Shown one piece after another: positions 27,252-35,838 of a stretch of 64,000 nt of DNA. Numbering within the stretch: position 1 is the stretch's first letter; the number at the start of each line of letters is the position of its first letter. A program made the position numbers and the translations under genes. Source of the stretch: TMED69 sp964642505 (lineage in GTDB: Bacteria; Pseudomonadota; Gammaproteobacteria; Ga0077536); assembly GCA_964642505.1 (NCBI GenBank), contig CAZXQY010000001.1, positions 5,697-69,696 on the forward strand, in the 5' to 3' direction. The notes under the pieces were generated by a model that was not told the DNA's origin, ran no database searches, and saw only the letters and a program-made list of their open reading frames with translations.

Positions 27252-27836
27252 TCAGAAATGAAATCCAAGCAAAACAGCATGGAAATTAATACCTGGGTTA
27301 TCGTCACCCAAACTCGCGTTTGACAGGTGCTGAAATCGATACGTTAATTCATACTTAGAATCCGGTCCGAATCGAAAGCCCAACCCGAAATGGCTACCAA
27401 ACGCAAAAGGGATATCAAAATTTTCATCCCCTATCCCATCCTCTGTATGAAAATGGGCACCAAGACCAATCTCCGCAAAGGGAACGAACCCCGATACTTT
27501 CTTTTGAAACCTAAAAACCGGAGTTAGCCCAAAATCCACAAGAGAATCTGTGCTAGTTCTTCCGTTCTCACCATCCCAGTAGGAAATGGAAAACTCCAGA
27601 TAAGTTACGCCCTCCCAATTCTCCGTTTGAACTAAAGGTTTGCCGAAATTAAAACGTAAAGAACCGCCTAACCTATCCGCCTCCGCATCTCCTTCCGCAG
27701 TTCCTCCCTCAAGAAAAACCGAATATTTCTTCACAGGATCCGAAATCTTGTGGGACTCAAACGCATAGGATTGCCCTGGTAAAGACACGACTACCAATCC
27801 GACTAGAACAGAAAGGAACTTGATTCTTGACATCAT
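27252..27836 (-). CDS. pagL: PagL-like lipid A 3-O-deacylase (acyloxyacyl hydrolase family)
   Basis: A 194-residue outer-membrane beta-barrel protein. A signal peptide ends near SYAFES (residue 24). Strands of alternating polarity then lead to YRFQHLSNASLGDDNPGINF, the PagL-type catalytic segment with the His and Ser of HxSN, and a terminal aromatic strand ends in GFHF. PagL removes the 3-O acyl chain of lipid A. By eye, the position of the third catalytic residue (Glu in P. aeruginosa PagL) is Asn (GIN) here; alignment is needed. GGAG eight bases before the ATG at 27836 supports this start. Confidence 0.78.
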   Translation of the reverse strand: MMSRIKFLSVLVGLVVVSLPGQSYAFESHKISDPVKKYSVFLEGGTAEGDAEADRLGGSLRFNFGKPLVQTENWEGVTYLEFSISYWDGENGRTSTDSLVDFGLTPVFRFQKKVSGFVPFAEIGLGAHFHTEDGIGDENFDIPFAFGSHFGLGFRFGPDSKYELTYRFQHLSNASLGDDNPGINFHAVLLGFHF

Positions 27837-27880
27837 CTTGCTCGCTCCACAGAGATTGAAGATTTAATTACCGTAAAGAA

Positions 27881-28387
27881 TTATGCATAAAGGTTCAAGT
27901 GACTCACACCTAACTTGACGCTTTTTAGTGCCAAGCTATAAATAAACGCATCTTCTCTTCCGCCTTCGGATGGATAATAATCTCTACGTCGTCCCACCTG
28001 TTTAAAACCAAGTCCTGTGTATAGATTGATTGCGGCGATATTGGACACTCGAACCTCCAGGTAAATCGATCCAGCTTTATTTGCATGAGCTTCTCTAATT
28101 TCGTTTTCTATCAAACGGGTCGCGCAGCCTGACCTTCTAAAATCGGGGCCAATGCAAATATTCAAAACATGAACTTCGTCCACAACATTAGCGACGATAC
28201 AATAGCCCGCTACTCTAGCTTCTACTTCTACTACACGACATTTATAGCCTGCAGCTAAACAGTCTAAAAATATTCTATTGGACCAGGGAAATCTGTACGA
28301 AGAACTCTCTATCAAAGCAACAGCAGATAGATCGACACCCCTAAGTTCTCTGATCATCATCCCTTCGGATTTCAATACAGCACTCAT
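27881..28387 (-). CDS. rimI: Ribosomal-protein-alanine N-acetyltransferase RimI
   Basis: A GNAT-fold acetyltransferase of the RimI type, which acetylates the N-terminal alanine of ribosomal protein S18. It shows the entry FPWSNRIFLDCLAAGYKCRV, the acetyl-CoA loop ICIGPDFRRSGCATRLIE (a Q/R-x-x-G-x-A-like site), and the C-terminal LEVRVSNIAAINLYTGLGF with GRRRDYYPSEGGREDAFIY. The ATG at 28387 overlaps the upstream glycosylase stop (ATGA), which favours this start over internal ATGs ten codons in. tsaB, a frequent neighbour, is not in the window. Confidence 0.9.
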   Translation of the reverse strand: MSAVLKSEGMMIRELRGVDLSAVALIESSSYRFPWSNRIFLDCLAAGYKCRVVEVEARVAGYCIVANVVDEVHVLNICIGPDFRRSGCATRLIENEIREAHANKAGSIYLEVRVSNIAAINLYTGLGFKQVGRRRDYYPSEGGREDAFIYSLALKSVKLGVSHLNLYA

Positions 28388-29052
28388 TCTAAATGTTTCT
28401 CAACCATTTTTTTAAATAACCTTAAGTCCAACCAACTCTTTGCCTTTTCCCGTGGTGATCTCAACAAATAAGCGGGATGATAAGTTACAATAATAGGCAC
28501 AGATGTAATACTATCATAGTGTACCCTGCCTCTCAGCTTGGCTAAAGATTCATTACAATTCAACAGGGTGTGCGCCGCTACCCTTCCTAGTACAAGTATC
28601 GCTTTTGGAGAAATAAGCTCAATTTGTTTTAGCAGGAAATTGAGGCAAAGATTAACTTCTAATTTTTCAGGGTTTCTATTATCGGGTGGTCTACACTTTA
28701 CTACGTTGGCGATATAGACTTCTTTAGGGTCCGTGCCACAAACCTCTAACATCTGATCAAGTAGGAGACCCGCCTTCCCGACAAACGGTACCCCTTGCTT
28801 GTCCTCCTCCGCTCCTGGAGCTTCTCCTACTATCAGAAGTTCAGCATCCCGAGAACCTTTTCCAAAAACGACACGACTCCTAGTTTCATGAAGAACGCAC
28901 TGCCTACATATTTCAACCTCGGCTTCTATTTTTTTCCACGCATCGTTTTTCTTAATGGAACGATCACAATCGTCTACCGATACCCTTTTTTCCCGAAGTT
29001 CCCACAGCCTAATTCCTATTTTTTTTAAAGTTTCTCTTTGATTCCGAGTCAA
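28384..29052 (-). CDS. Type 4 uracil-DNA glycosylase (Fe-S)
   Basis: A 222-residue family-4 uracil-DNA glycosylase, which removes deaminated cytosine from DNA. The water-activating motif is GEAPGAEEDKQGVPFVGKAG. The four Fe-S cysteines have the expected spacing: CRQC near residue 52, and KCRPPDNRNPEKLEVNLC with 15 residues between its cysteines. The C-terminal motif is VTYHPAYLLRSPREK. The start appears to be a TTG at 29052 with GGGTGA upstream. It is coupled to rimI by a 4-nt overlap, a pairing seen in other proteobacteria. Confidence 0.92.
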   Translation of the reverse strand: MTRNQRETLKKIGIRLWELREKRVSVDDCDRSIKKNDAWKKIEAEVEICRQCVLHETRSRVVFGKGSRDAELLIVGEAPGAEEDKQGVPFVGKAGLLLDQMLEVCGTDPKEVYIANVVKCRPPDNRNPEKLEVNLCLNFLLKQIELISPKAILVLGRVAAHTLLNCNESLAKLRGRVHYDSITSVPIIVTYHPAYLLRSPREKAKSWLDLRLFKKMVEKHLE

Positions 29053-29081
29053 AGCTAATCACCCGTTAAAAATTTTTTGCT

Positions 29082-29861
29082 TTACTCACGCACTTTCTTA
29101 ATTAGGAAGTACCACAGCCGTTTTATCATTCCACTTAAAAGGTATCCCCAAAAACAAAACAATAAGACACTTGCTGGTTCAAGAGATATCAGGACGTAAA
29201 CTAGGACGATAGACAAAATCGCCACGAAAGGAACCTTACCCTGCAGATCGAAGTCTTTAAAACTCAAGTAAGGAACTTCGCTGACCATTAGAAGTGCCGC
29301 GACGCCTACACTAACCGCACAAAACATGGACCAAGCAATAGATTCTTGAAGTTCAAAACCAACCCCTACCCAAACTGTTGCCGCCACTAGGGCGGCTCCA
29401 GCTGGACTCGGCAACCCTAGAAAGAATCGAGGATTATCATCTTCTCCGCTATTAGCGTTAAATCTAGCTAACCTCAGCGCGACCGAAGCAGCATAAACAA
29501 AAGATATAAGCCAGCCTATCTTACCGAAATTGAAAAGTGTCCACTCATACATAATTAAAGCGGGCGCAAGACCGAAAGAAACCATGTCCGCCAAACTATC
29601 GTATTGAGCACCAAAGTGACTTTGAGTATTAGTGAGCCGAGCGACCCTTCCATCTATTCCGTCAAACACCATAGCGATGAAAATAGCGACAGCAGCTACT
29701 TCGAAACGCCCATTGATAGCAGCAACGATTCCATAAAAACCAGAAAACAGAGCACTGGTAGTCAATAAATTCGGAAGTAAATAAATACCAGATCTGAGCC
29801 GTCGATTATCTCGCCCTTTTTCTTCTCCCTCAGGACGTTTTCCGGAATGAGCCAATCTCAT
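29082..29861 (-). CDS. pssA: CDP-diacylglycerol-serine O-phosphatidyltransferase
   Basis: A 259-residue integral membrane enzyme that makes phosphatidylserine, the precursor of phosphatidylethanolamine. The CDP-alcohol phosphatidyltransferase signature DGIDGRVARLTNTQSHFGAQ continues into YDSLADMVSFG, giving all four metal-binding aspartates. Six to eight membrane helices are evident. It is the type II (Bacillus/Pseudomonas-like) PssA, not the E. coli enzyme. It stands 39 nt after ilvC, and the psd gene is not in the window. In Pseudomonas pssA likewise follows ilvC. Confidence 0.94.
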   Translation of the reverse strand: MRLAHSGKRPEGEEKGRDNRRLRSGIYLLPNLLTTSALFSGFYGIVAAINGRFEVAAVAIFIAMVFDGIDGRVARLTNTQSHFGAQYDSLADMVSFGLAPALIMYEWTLFNFGKIGWLISFVYAASVALRLARFNANSGEDDNPRFFLGLPSPAGAALVAATVWVGVGFELQESIAWSMFCAVSVGVAALLMVSEVPYLSFKDFDLQGKVPFVAILSIVLVYVLISLEPASVLLFCFWGYLLSGMIKRLWYFLIKKVRE

Positions 29862-29900
29862 ACTAAGTTTTCCAATTTATAAACTAGTCTCGGGTTTTAA

Positions 29901-30923
29901 TTAATTTCTATCTTTATCTACTAACTTACTTTCACCTATCCAGGGCATCATCCCTCTTAGTCGAGCACCAACCGCCTCTATATCATGGTCTCGAGCCAGA
30001 CGTCTTTTTGCTTTTAACACAGCTGTCCCACTTCGATTTTCAGAGATCCATTCCCTCGCAAATTCTCCATTTTGAATTTCTCCAAGTATTTCCCTCATAG
30101 TCTCCTTAGTATGCTCATTAACTATTCTTGGACCTCTGGTAAAATCTCCGTACTCTGCAGTATTTGAAATGGAGTAGCGCATATCTGATATCCCACCTTC
30201 ATAAATAAGATCCACTATCAGCTTTACTTCATGCAAACATTCAAAATACGCCATTTCGGGAGCATAGCCAGCTTCCACGAGAGTTTCGAAGCCCGCCTGA
30301 ATTAAGGCGGTTATACCCCCGCAGAGCACGGTCTGTTCACCAAATAAATCGGTCTCCGTCTCCTCTTTAAAGGTTGTTTCGATTATACCCGCTCGGCCAC
30401 CTCCATTGCCTACGGCATAGGACAAAGCAATATCGCGGGCATTCCCCGACGCGTCCTGGCTGACCGCTATGAGGCTGGGAACACCTCCGCCTTGCCGATA
30501 GGTCGATCGTACCAAATGCCCGGGCCCTTTAGGTGCGATCATAATGACATCAAGATCTTGGCGCGGAACAATTTGCCCAAAATGGATGTTAAAACCGTGC
30601 GCAAAAGCCAAAATAGCTCCGTCTTTGATATTATTCCCAATACTTTCATGATACAGATCTGCTTGAGTTTCGTCTGGTGCTAACACCATAACCAAATCAG
30701 CCTGACTTACCGCTTTTTCTATGGGCATAACTTTGAGACCCGAACTCTCAGCCTTAGGCCAAGAACTTGAATTCTCCCTGAGGCCTACAATAACATCAAC
30801 CCCAGAATCTTTCAGATTGTTGGCGTGCGCATGACCCTGTGAGCCATATCCAACAATAGCTACATTTTTAGATTTTATGAGAGATAAGTCTGCATCTTTA
30901 TCATAGTAAATATTTAAAGCCAT
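29901..30923 (-). CDS. ilvC: Ketol-acid reductoisomerase (class I)
   Basis: Isomerises and reduces acetolactate/acetohydroxybutyrate in valine, leucine and isoleucine synthesis. The N-terminal NADPH site is VAIVGYGSQGHAHANNLKDS. The knotted C-terminal domain keeps the Mg2+ ligands in ETDLFGEQTVLCGG and the ECLHEVKLIVDLIYEGG helix. 340 residues, the short class I form. I take the ATG at 30923 (MALNIYYDKDADLSLI) with GGA upstream; a TTG four codons earlier is less likely. It follows ilvN by 52 nt in the ilvB-ilvN-ilvC-pssA set. Confidence 0.96.
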   Translation of the reverse strand: MALNIYYDKDADLSLIKSKNVAIVGYGSQGHAHANNLKDSGVDVIVGLRENSSSWPKAESSGLKVMPIEKAVSQADLVMVLAPDETQADLYHESIGNNIKDGAILAFAHGFNIHFGQIVPRQDLDVIMIAPKGPGHLVRSTYRQGGGVPSLIAVSQDASGNARDIALSYAVGNGGGRAGIIETTFKEETETDLFGEQTVLCGGITALIQAGFETLVEAGYAPEMAYFECLHEVKLIVDLIYEGGISDMRYSISNTAEYGDFTRGPRIVNEHTKETMREILGEIQNGEFAREWISENRSGTAVLKAKRRLARDHDIEAVGARLRGMMPWIGESKLVDKDRN

Positions 30924-30975
30924 TAAATTTTCCAATTTTGTATCTTTAATTTTAGAATACCTTCTTCAAAACGTC

Positions 30976-31476
30976 CTACGCTTTGAGTACTTTGGTTCCT
31001 TTCAAAAGTCCCAGTGGACCAGATCTGGCCAATTCTAGCACGTGACGAACTCCAGCAGTGCTTATAAAATCATCCAGTTGGACACCACTTCCGGTCAATT
31101 CTATCGTATAACTCGATTCCGTCGTGTCCACTATCTTAGCTCCGAAGATATCCGAAAGGCGTTTTAATTCTTCTCGTTCCTCGGGACCTAGAGCGCGCAG
31201 CTTTATTAACATCAGTTCTTTTTCTATGTGAGAGCTATCGTGAAGGTCGATTAACTTAATCACGTCGATCAATTTATTTAGCTGCTTCGTGATTTGCTCG
31301 ACGATATCAGCAGATCCTATTGTGACCACCGTCATCCGAGATACGCTAGGATCTTCGGTCGGAGCAACGGATAATGATTCGATGTTGTAAGCCCTCGCAG
31401 AAAAGAGTCCCGCAACTCTTGACAATGCTCCCGACTCGTTTTCCAAAAGAACCGCAATGGTATGTTTCTCCTTCAT
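30976..31476 (-). CDS. ilvN: Acetolactate synthase small (regulatory) subunit
   Basis: A 166-residue ACT-domain regulatory subunit that confers valine feedback inhibition on acetolactate synthase. The N-terminal ACT domain reads TIAVLLENESGALSRVAGLF and SARAYNIESLSVAPTEDPS, and the C-terminal ACT-like domain spans residues 80-160. Length is that of IlvH. Its start overlaps the ilvB stop by 4 nt (ATGA), giving stoichiometric coupling of the two subunits. Confidence 0.95.
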   Translation of the reverse strand: MKEKHTIAVLLENESGALSRVAGLFSARAYNIESLSVAPTEDPSVSRMTVVTIGSADIVEQITKQLNKLIDVIKLIDLHDSSHIEKELMLIKLRALGPEEREELKRLSDIFGAKIVDTTESSYTIELTGSGVQLDDFISTAGVRHVLELARSGPLGLLKGTKVLKA

Positions 31477-33185
31477 GCTAGCTCGCGATCAGTAGGGGCT
31501 AAGTGCATTTCATGGTGCCCTTTCCCTGCCGCTATCATCGGATAAACATTTTCCGACGGATCGGTAATGAAATCTATAAATACCAGCCGATCATTTAAAG
31601 CGAAAGATTCTTTCATCACGGCATCAACATCTTTGGTTTTTTCAACTCTAAAACCAACGTGTCCAAAACTCTCAGCTAATTTTACAAAGTCAGGTAAAGC
31701 ATCCATATACGAATGTGAATATCTACGGTCGTAAAAAAACTCCTGCCATTGCCTAACCATACCCATATAGCGATTATTCAAATTGATTATTTTTAAGGGC
31801 AATCCATACTGAAGACACGTCGAGAGTTCTTGTATACACATCACAAAACTCGCCTCGCCGGTAACGCAAGCTACCGTAGCTTCAGGAAAAGCCATTTGAA
31901 CACCCATTGCCGCTGGGAGTCCAAACCCCATAGTTCCCAGACCTCCCGAGTTTATCCACCTTCGTGGTTTATCAAAGGGATAAAACTGGGCTGCCCACAT
32001 TTGATGTTGCCCAACATCAGAGGTTATATAGGCATCTCCTTCCGTAACCCTAAACAGAGATTCAATTACGCCTTGGGGTTTGATCGCCTCTGACTTCGTG
32101 TCGTATCTAAGACACTCCGTACGACGCCACTCATTAATTTGGCGCCACCACGGATGCTCTTCCAGAGAGAATTTGTTGAATTTTGAAGATTCTATGAGGG
32201 CATTCAATTCATTCAAAACATTAGACACGCACCCAACTATCGGAATATCTACCGCCACGTTTTTGGCAATGGAAGACGGATCAATGTCTATGTGAATTAT
32301 TTTAGCGTCGGGACAGAACTTTTCCAGATCCCCAGTCACTCTATCGTCAAACCTAGCACCAATAGCTATTAGCACGTCGCACGCGTGCATAGCCATATTC
32401 GCTTCATAGGTGCCGTGCATTCCCAACATGCCAACAAACTGCTCGTCGGTACCAGGATAAGCCCCTAGACCCATCAGAGTATTAGTTATCGGGAAACCCA
32501 ACGATTTCACCAATTTGACTAATTGCTCCGAAGCGTCTGCCAAAATTACGCCTCCGCCCGAATAAATCATAGGCTTTTTCGCTTCCATGATCATCTCAGC
32601 TGCCCTTTTTATCTGTCCTGAGTGACCCTTAATATTAGGCTTGTAGGAACGCATTGATACCGTTTTCGGGTAAAGATACTCCGAGCTATCAGCAGTCACA
32701 TCCTTGGGAATATCTACGACGACCGGCCCCGGACGGCCGCTGCTAGCAATATAAAACGCTTTTTTTATCGTGCCGGCTAAATCCGCGACGCTTTCTACCA
32801 GAAAATTGTGTTTAACACAGGGCCTTGTAATTCCTATGCAATCGACTTCTTGGAAAGCATCGTTCCCGATAAGACTTGTCGATACTTGGCCAGTGAAGAC
32901 GACGAGGGGTATAGAATCCATGTATGCTGTCGCAATTCCGGTAACTGTATTAGTTGCTCCTGGCCCCGAGGTAACCAATACAACACCGGGTTTCCCGCTA
33001 GCCCTAGCATAACCATCCGCAGCGTGTGTAGCGCCTTGCTCGTGCCGAACCAATACGTGTTTCACTTTATTTTGCTCGTAAAGAGCATCATAGATATGCA
33101 GAACCGCCCCGCCCGGATAGCCGAAAACACACTCAACACCCTCATCCACCAAGGCTTGGACAAAAATCTCGGCCCCTCGAAGCAC
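31473..33185 (-). CDS. ilvB: Acetolactate synthase large (catalytic) subunit
   Basis: Thiamine-diphosphate enzyme for the first common step of branched-chain amino-acid synthesis. It shows VFGYPGGAVLHIYDAL, the catalytic-Glu segment VRHEQGATHAADGYAR, and the ThDP/Mg site TGEASFVMCIQELST through NLNNRYMGMVRQWQE. The GEA form of the GDG motif recalls Pseudomonas (GEG). I choose the GTG at 33185 (570 residues, E. coli IlvI 574): GAGGTG lies about eight bases upstream and homology begins there. An ATG at 33251 has an SD-like AGGTGG, but that sequence overlaps a better promoter. Confidence 0.93.
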   Translation of the reverse strand: MLRGAEIFVQALVDEGVECVFGYPGGAVLHIYDALYEQNKVKHVLVRHEQGATHAADGYARASGKPGVVLVTSGPGATNTVTGIATAYMDSIPLVVFTGQVSTSLIGNDAFQEVDCIGITRPCVKHNFLVESVADLAGTIKKAFYIASSGRPGPVVVDIPKDVTADSSEYLYPKTVSMRSYKPNIKGHSGQIKRAAEMIMEAKKPMIYSGGGVILADASEQLVKLVKSLGFPITNTLMGLGAYPGTDEQFVGMLGMHGTYEANMAMHACDVLIAIGARFDDRVTGDLEKFCPDAKIIHIDIDPSSIAKNVAVDIPIVGCVSNVLNELNALIESSKFNKFSLEEHPWWRQINEWRRTECLRYDTKSEAIKPQGVIESLFRVTEGDAYITSDVGQHQMWAAQFYPFDKPRRWINSGGLGTMGFGLPAAMGVQMAFPEATVACVTGEASFVMCIQELSTCLQYGLPLKIINLNNRYMGMVRQWQEFFYDRRYSHSYMDALPDFVKLAESFGHVGFRVEKTKDVDAVMKESFALNDRLVFIDFITDPSENVYPMIAAGKGHHEMHLAPTDRELA

Positions 33186-33254
33186 TTTCAACACCTCTTC
33201 CACAACATTAAGTCTTTTACTCGAATAAAACAGATTATCAGCGAAAAACATCAA

Positions 33255-33283
33255 ATTATACCACCTTTAGGCCGTTCTCTGAA
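33255..33283 (-). promoter_or_regulatory. Predicted sigma-70 promoter of the ilvB operon
   Basis: On the minus strand TTCAGA (33283-33278) is followed by a 17-nt spacer and a perfect TATAAT (33260-33255), preceded by the extended -10 dinucleotide (TGGTATAAT). Transcription would begin near 33248, leaving about 60 nt before the preferred GTG start at 33185. This argues against the ATG at 33251. No attenuator-like run of Leu, Val or Ile codons was seen in the leader. Confidence 0.6.
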
Positions 33284-33532
33284 TACCCCAGCGTTTATGA
33301 AGGCGCAAAAATTCAAGCCGCCCAATTCGGCACGAATTCTGTGCAAGTTCATTCATTAACAGTAGAATCTGAATTATAGATTAGGGGATCCGAAATTATT
33401 TTCCGATTCCCGGTGACCGAAATAATATTTGGACAACGTTGCACGAATTGTTAACAACCCTTGAAGAAGAAACGGACTAGTAAAAAAACCGACTACCTTT
33501 GAGGTGGATCACTGGAGGAATTGCTGGCAATA

Positions 33533-35251
33533 ATGAGGACTTCTAACTTTTTAATATCGACCTTACGGGACGTACCGAACGATGCAGAGATCATCAGCCA
33601 TCAGTTAATGTTGAGAGCAGGCTTGGTTAGACAAGTAGCGGCCGGAATCTATACCTGGCTTCCTTTAGGACTCCGAGTCCTAAGAAAAATAGAAAAAATT
33701 GTCCGAGAAGAAATGGACAAAACGGGGGCACAAGAAATTTTAATGCCCGGGGTGCAACCGGCTGAACTTTGGAAGGAATCAAAACGGTATGACGAATACG
33801 GCCCTGAACTACTAAGATTTAAAGACCGTCATGATAGAGATTTTTGTTTAGGGCCGACACATGAGGAAATCATAACCTCCTTGGTTCGAAATGAAATAAA
33901 AAGTTACAAACAGCTTCCCGCCAACTTTTATCAAATACAAAGTAAATTCAGAGATGAAATAAGGCCTCGGTTTGGAATAATGAGAGCACGTGAATTTTTA
34001 ATGAAAGACGCATACTCCTTTCATGTCGATCAAAAGTGTTTGACTAAAACTTATGAGTTAATGCACCAAGCCTATTCTTCGATATTTGATAGGGTAAAAC
34101 TGAAATATAGAAGTGTCCTGGCAGATACCGGAAACATAGGAGGGTCAACTTCTCACGAATTCCACGTCTTAGCAGATTCCGGCGAAGATTCGATCGCCTA
34201 CAACGAAGAAGGTACTTTCTCGGCGAATCTGGAAATGGTACCAATTATTCGAGACACTGAGCAAAAACAAGTTCTTGATAAGATTGGGTCTTTCAAGGAA
34301 ATCGCAACCCCAGATCAGCACACCATGGATGAAGTATCCTCGTTTTTAAAAATTCCACTTGCGCACGGCCTGAAAACCTTAATAGTACATGGTAAAAAAG
34401 GCCTTGTCGCACTTGGCTTGCGGGGAGATCACAACCTTAACATCATAAAAGCACAAGCGTTACCGGAAGTGGTCTCTCCACTTCAAATGGCTAGTTCCGA
34501 AGATATCCGATCTTCTTTGGGTTGCCTACCCGGATCCTTAGGGCCTACAGAACTTAAGATACCTCTGATCATTGATAACGATGCGGCTTCTTTAGAAGAT
34601 TTTTTTTGCGGATCAAATAAAGACGGCTATCATCTGACAGAAGTCAACTGGGGCGGAAAGGTGTCCTACTCGCGAATTGCCGATATCCGTAATGCTATTC
34701 CGGGGGACCAAAGTCCTGACGGTCAAGGAACGCTTCTGATACAAAAAGGAATTGAAGTAGGACACATATTTCAATTGGGCACGAAATATAGTGAGGCTAT
34801 GGGAGCCAAAATAATAAATTCTGAGGGCACGGAGATCTACCCGACAATGGGATGTTACGGCATCGGCGTTTCTCGCATAATGGCGGCGGCAATAGAACAG
34901 AATCACGACGAAAATGGTATTGTATGGCCTATTCCTTTGGCACCGTTCGATTGCGCAATAGTACCGTTGAGGATGAAAAACAACCACTCAATCGAAAAGC
35001 ATGCGAACTTGATTTACGAACGCCTGATTTCTGCAGGTATAGACACATTATTGTTCGATGAGGATAAGAGGCCAGGCGTCGTCTTCTCTGATATCGATTT
35101 GATGGGCGTACCTCTTCGGATCGTCATAACGGAAAAAAATATAAAAGAAAACAAAATAGAGGCTAAACTCAGAACTGATAAAAAAACTATCGAAGTGAAA
35201 ATGGAAAATCTTATAGACTTCGCCAGAAACGTCTTACAGGAAATAGATTAA
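33533..35251 (+). CDS. proS: Prolyl-tRNA synthetase
   Basis: A 572-residue class IIa aminoacyl-tRNA synthetase of the bacterial type with a cis-editing (INS) insertion. It begins MRTSNFLISTLRDVPNDAE. Class II motif 1 is near MLRAGLVRQVAAGIYTWLPL. Motif 2 contains FRDEIRPRFGIMRAREFLMK. The INS domain lies at about 225-400. Motif 3 and the C-terminal anticodon domain follow (GCYGIGVSRIMAA, VWPIPLAPFDCAI). I place the start at the ATG at 33533. GGAGG lies 14 nt upstream, which is long, and non-ATG starts at 33521/33524 remain possible. Divergent from the ilv operon. Confidence 0.95.
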   Translation: MRTSNFLISTLRDVPNDAEIISHQLMLRAGLVRQVAAGIYTWLPLGLRVLRKIEKIVREEMDKTGAQEILMPGVQPAELWKESKRYDEYGPELLRFKDRHDRDFCLGPTHEEIITSLVRNEIKSYKQLPANFYQIQSKFRDEIRPRFGIMRAREFLMKDAYSFHVDQKCLTKTYELMHQAYSSIFDRVKLKYRSVLADTGNIGGSTSHEFHVLADSGEDSIAYNEEGTFSANLEMVPIIRDTEQKQVLDKIGSFKEIATPDQHTMDEVSSFLKIPLAHGLKTLIVHGKKGLVALGLRGDHNLNIIKAQALPEVVSPLQMASSEDIRSSLGCLPGSLGPTELKIPLIIDNDAASLEDFFCGSNKDGYHLTEVNWGGKVSYSRIADIRNAIPGDQSPDGQGTLLIQKGIEVGHIFQLGTKYSEAMGAKIINSEGTEIYPTMGCYGIGVSRIMAAAIEQNHDENGIVWPIPLAPFDCAIVPLRMKNNHSIEKHANLIYERLISAGIDTLLFDEDKRPGVVFSDIDLMGVPLRIVITEKNIKENKIEAKLRTDKKTIEVKMENLIDFARNVLQEID

Positions 35252-35253
35252 AG

Positions 35254-35838
35254 ATGGCTGAGATTTTAATCTTGTACTACAGCCGAACTGGACACACAAA
35301 AATGTTAGCAAGAGAGATCGAAAAAGGAATACTTTCACATGGAAGCTGCGACGTGAAAATGCGCACGGTCGCCCCTCTGACAGGCAGTACAACCAGTGCT
35401 CAAGAAGACAATACCGTTATTGTGACAAAAGACGATTTAAAAAATTGCGACGGCTTAGCCCTAGGTTCACCTACCCGATTTGGCTCGATGGCGACTCCGC
35501 TAAAGGTATTTTTTGATCAGACCTCCGATATTTGGATGTCTGGTCACTTGATAGATAAACCGGCAGTCGTCTTCACCTCTACCAGCAGTATGCATGGCGG
35601 ACAAGAAGCCACACTACTTTCAATGACCGTACCTCTGCTCCATCACGGTATGATCATTCTAGGCATACCGTACAGCGACAGTTCCTTGATGGACACTTCT
35701 ACCGGTGGAACCCCATATGGTGCCAGTCACCTAGCGGGATCTAATAACAAGAAGCAATTATCAAAGGAAGAGGAGTCTGCGGCCAAAACTCTCGGGAAAA
35801 GGTTAGCAAAGAACGTAATTCGCTTGAAAGACTCTTGA
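35254..35838 (+). CDS. wrbA: NAD(P)H:quinone oxidoreductase, WrbA type
   Basis: A 194-residue flavodoxin-like FMN enzyme that reduces quinones by two electrons. The FMN phosphate loop is LILYYSRTGHTKMLAREI. Further FMN contacts are LGSPTRFGSMATPLKVFFD and TSTSSMHGGQEATLLS, and the late GGTPYGASHLAG is characteristic of WrbA. It begins 2 nt after proS and ends next to the convergent hda stop. In Pseudomonas wrbA also neighbours hda. Confidence 0.93.
   Translation: MAEILILYYSRTGHTKMLAREIEKGILSHGSCDVKMRTVAPLTGSTTSAQEDNTVIVTKDDLKNCDGLALGSPTRFGSMATPLKVFFDQTSDIWMSGHLIDKPAVVFTSTSSMHGGQEATLLSMTVPLLHHGMIILGIPYSDSSLMDTSTGGTPYGASHLAGSNNKKQLSKEEESAAKTLGKRLAKNVIRLKDS

Noticed and set aside
33267..33356. 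A 29-codon open frame ending just before the SD-like AGGTGG upstream of ilvB, as a possible leader peptide
   Set aside because: It has no ribosome-binding site, is not rich in Leu, Val or Ile codons, and lies upstream of the predicted promoter, so it would not be on the ilvB transcript.
32808..33359. A 183-codon plus-strand frame over the 5' part of ilvB
   Set aside because: It is a shadow of conserved IlvB coding sequence and resembles no known protein.
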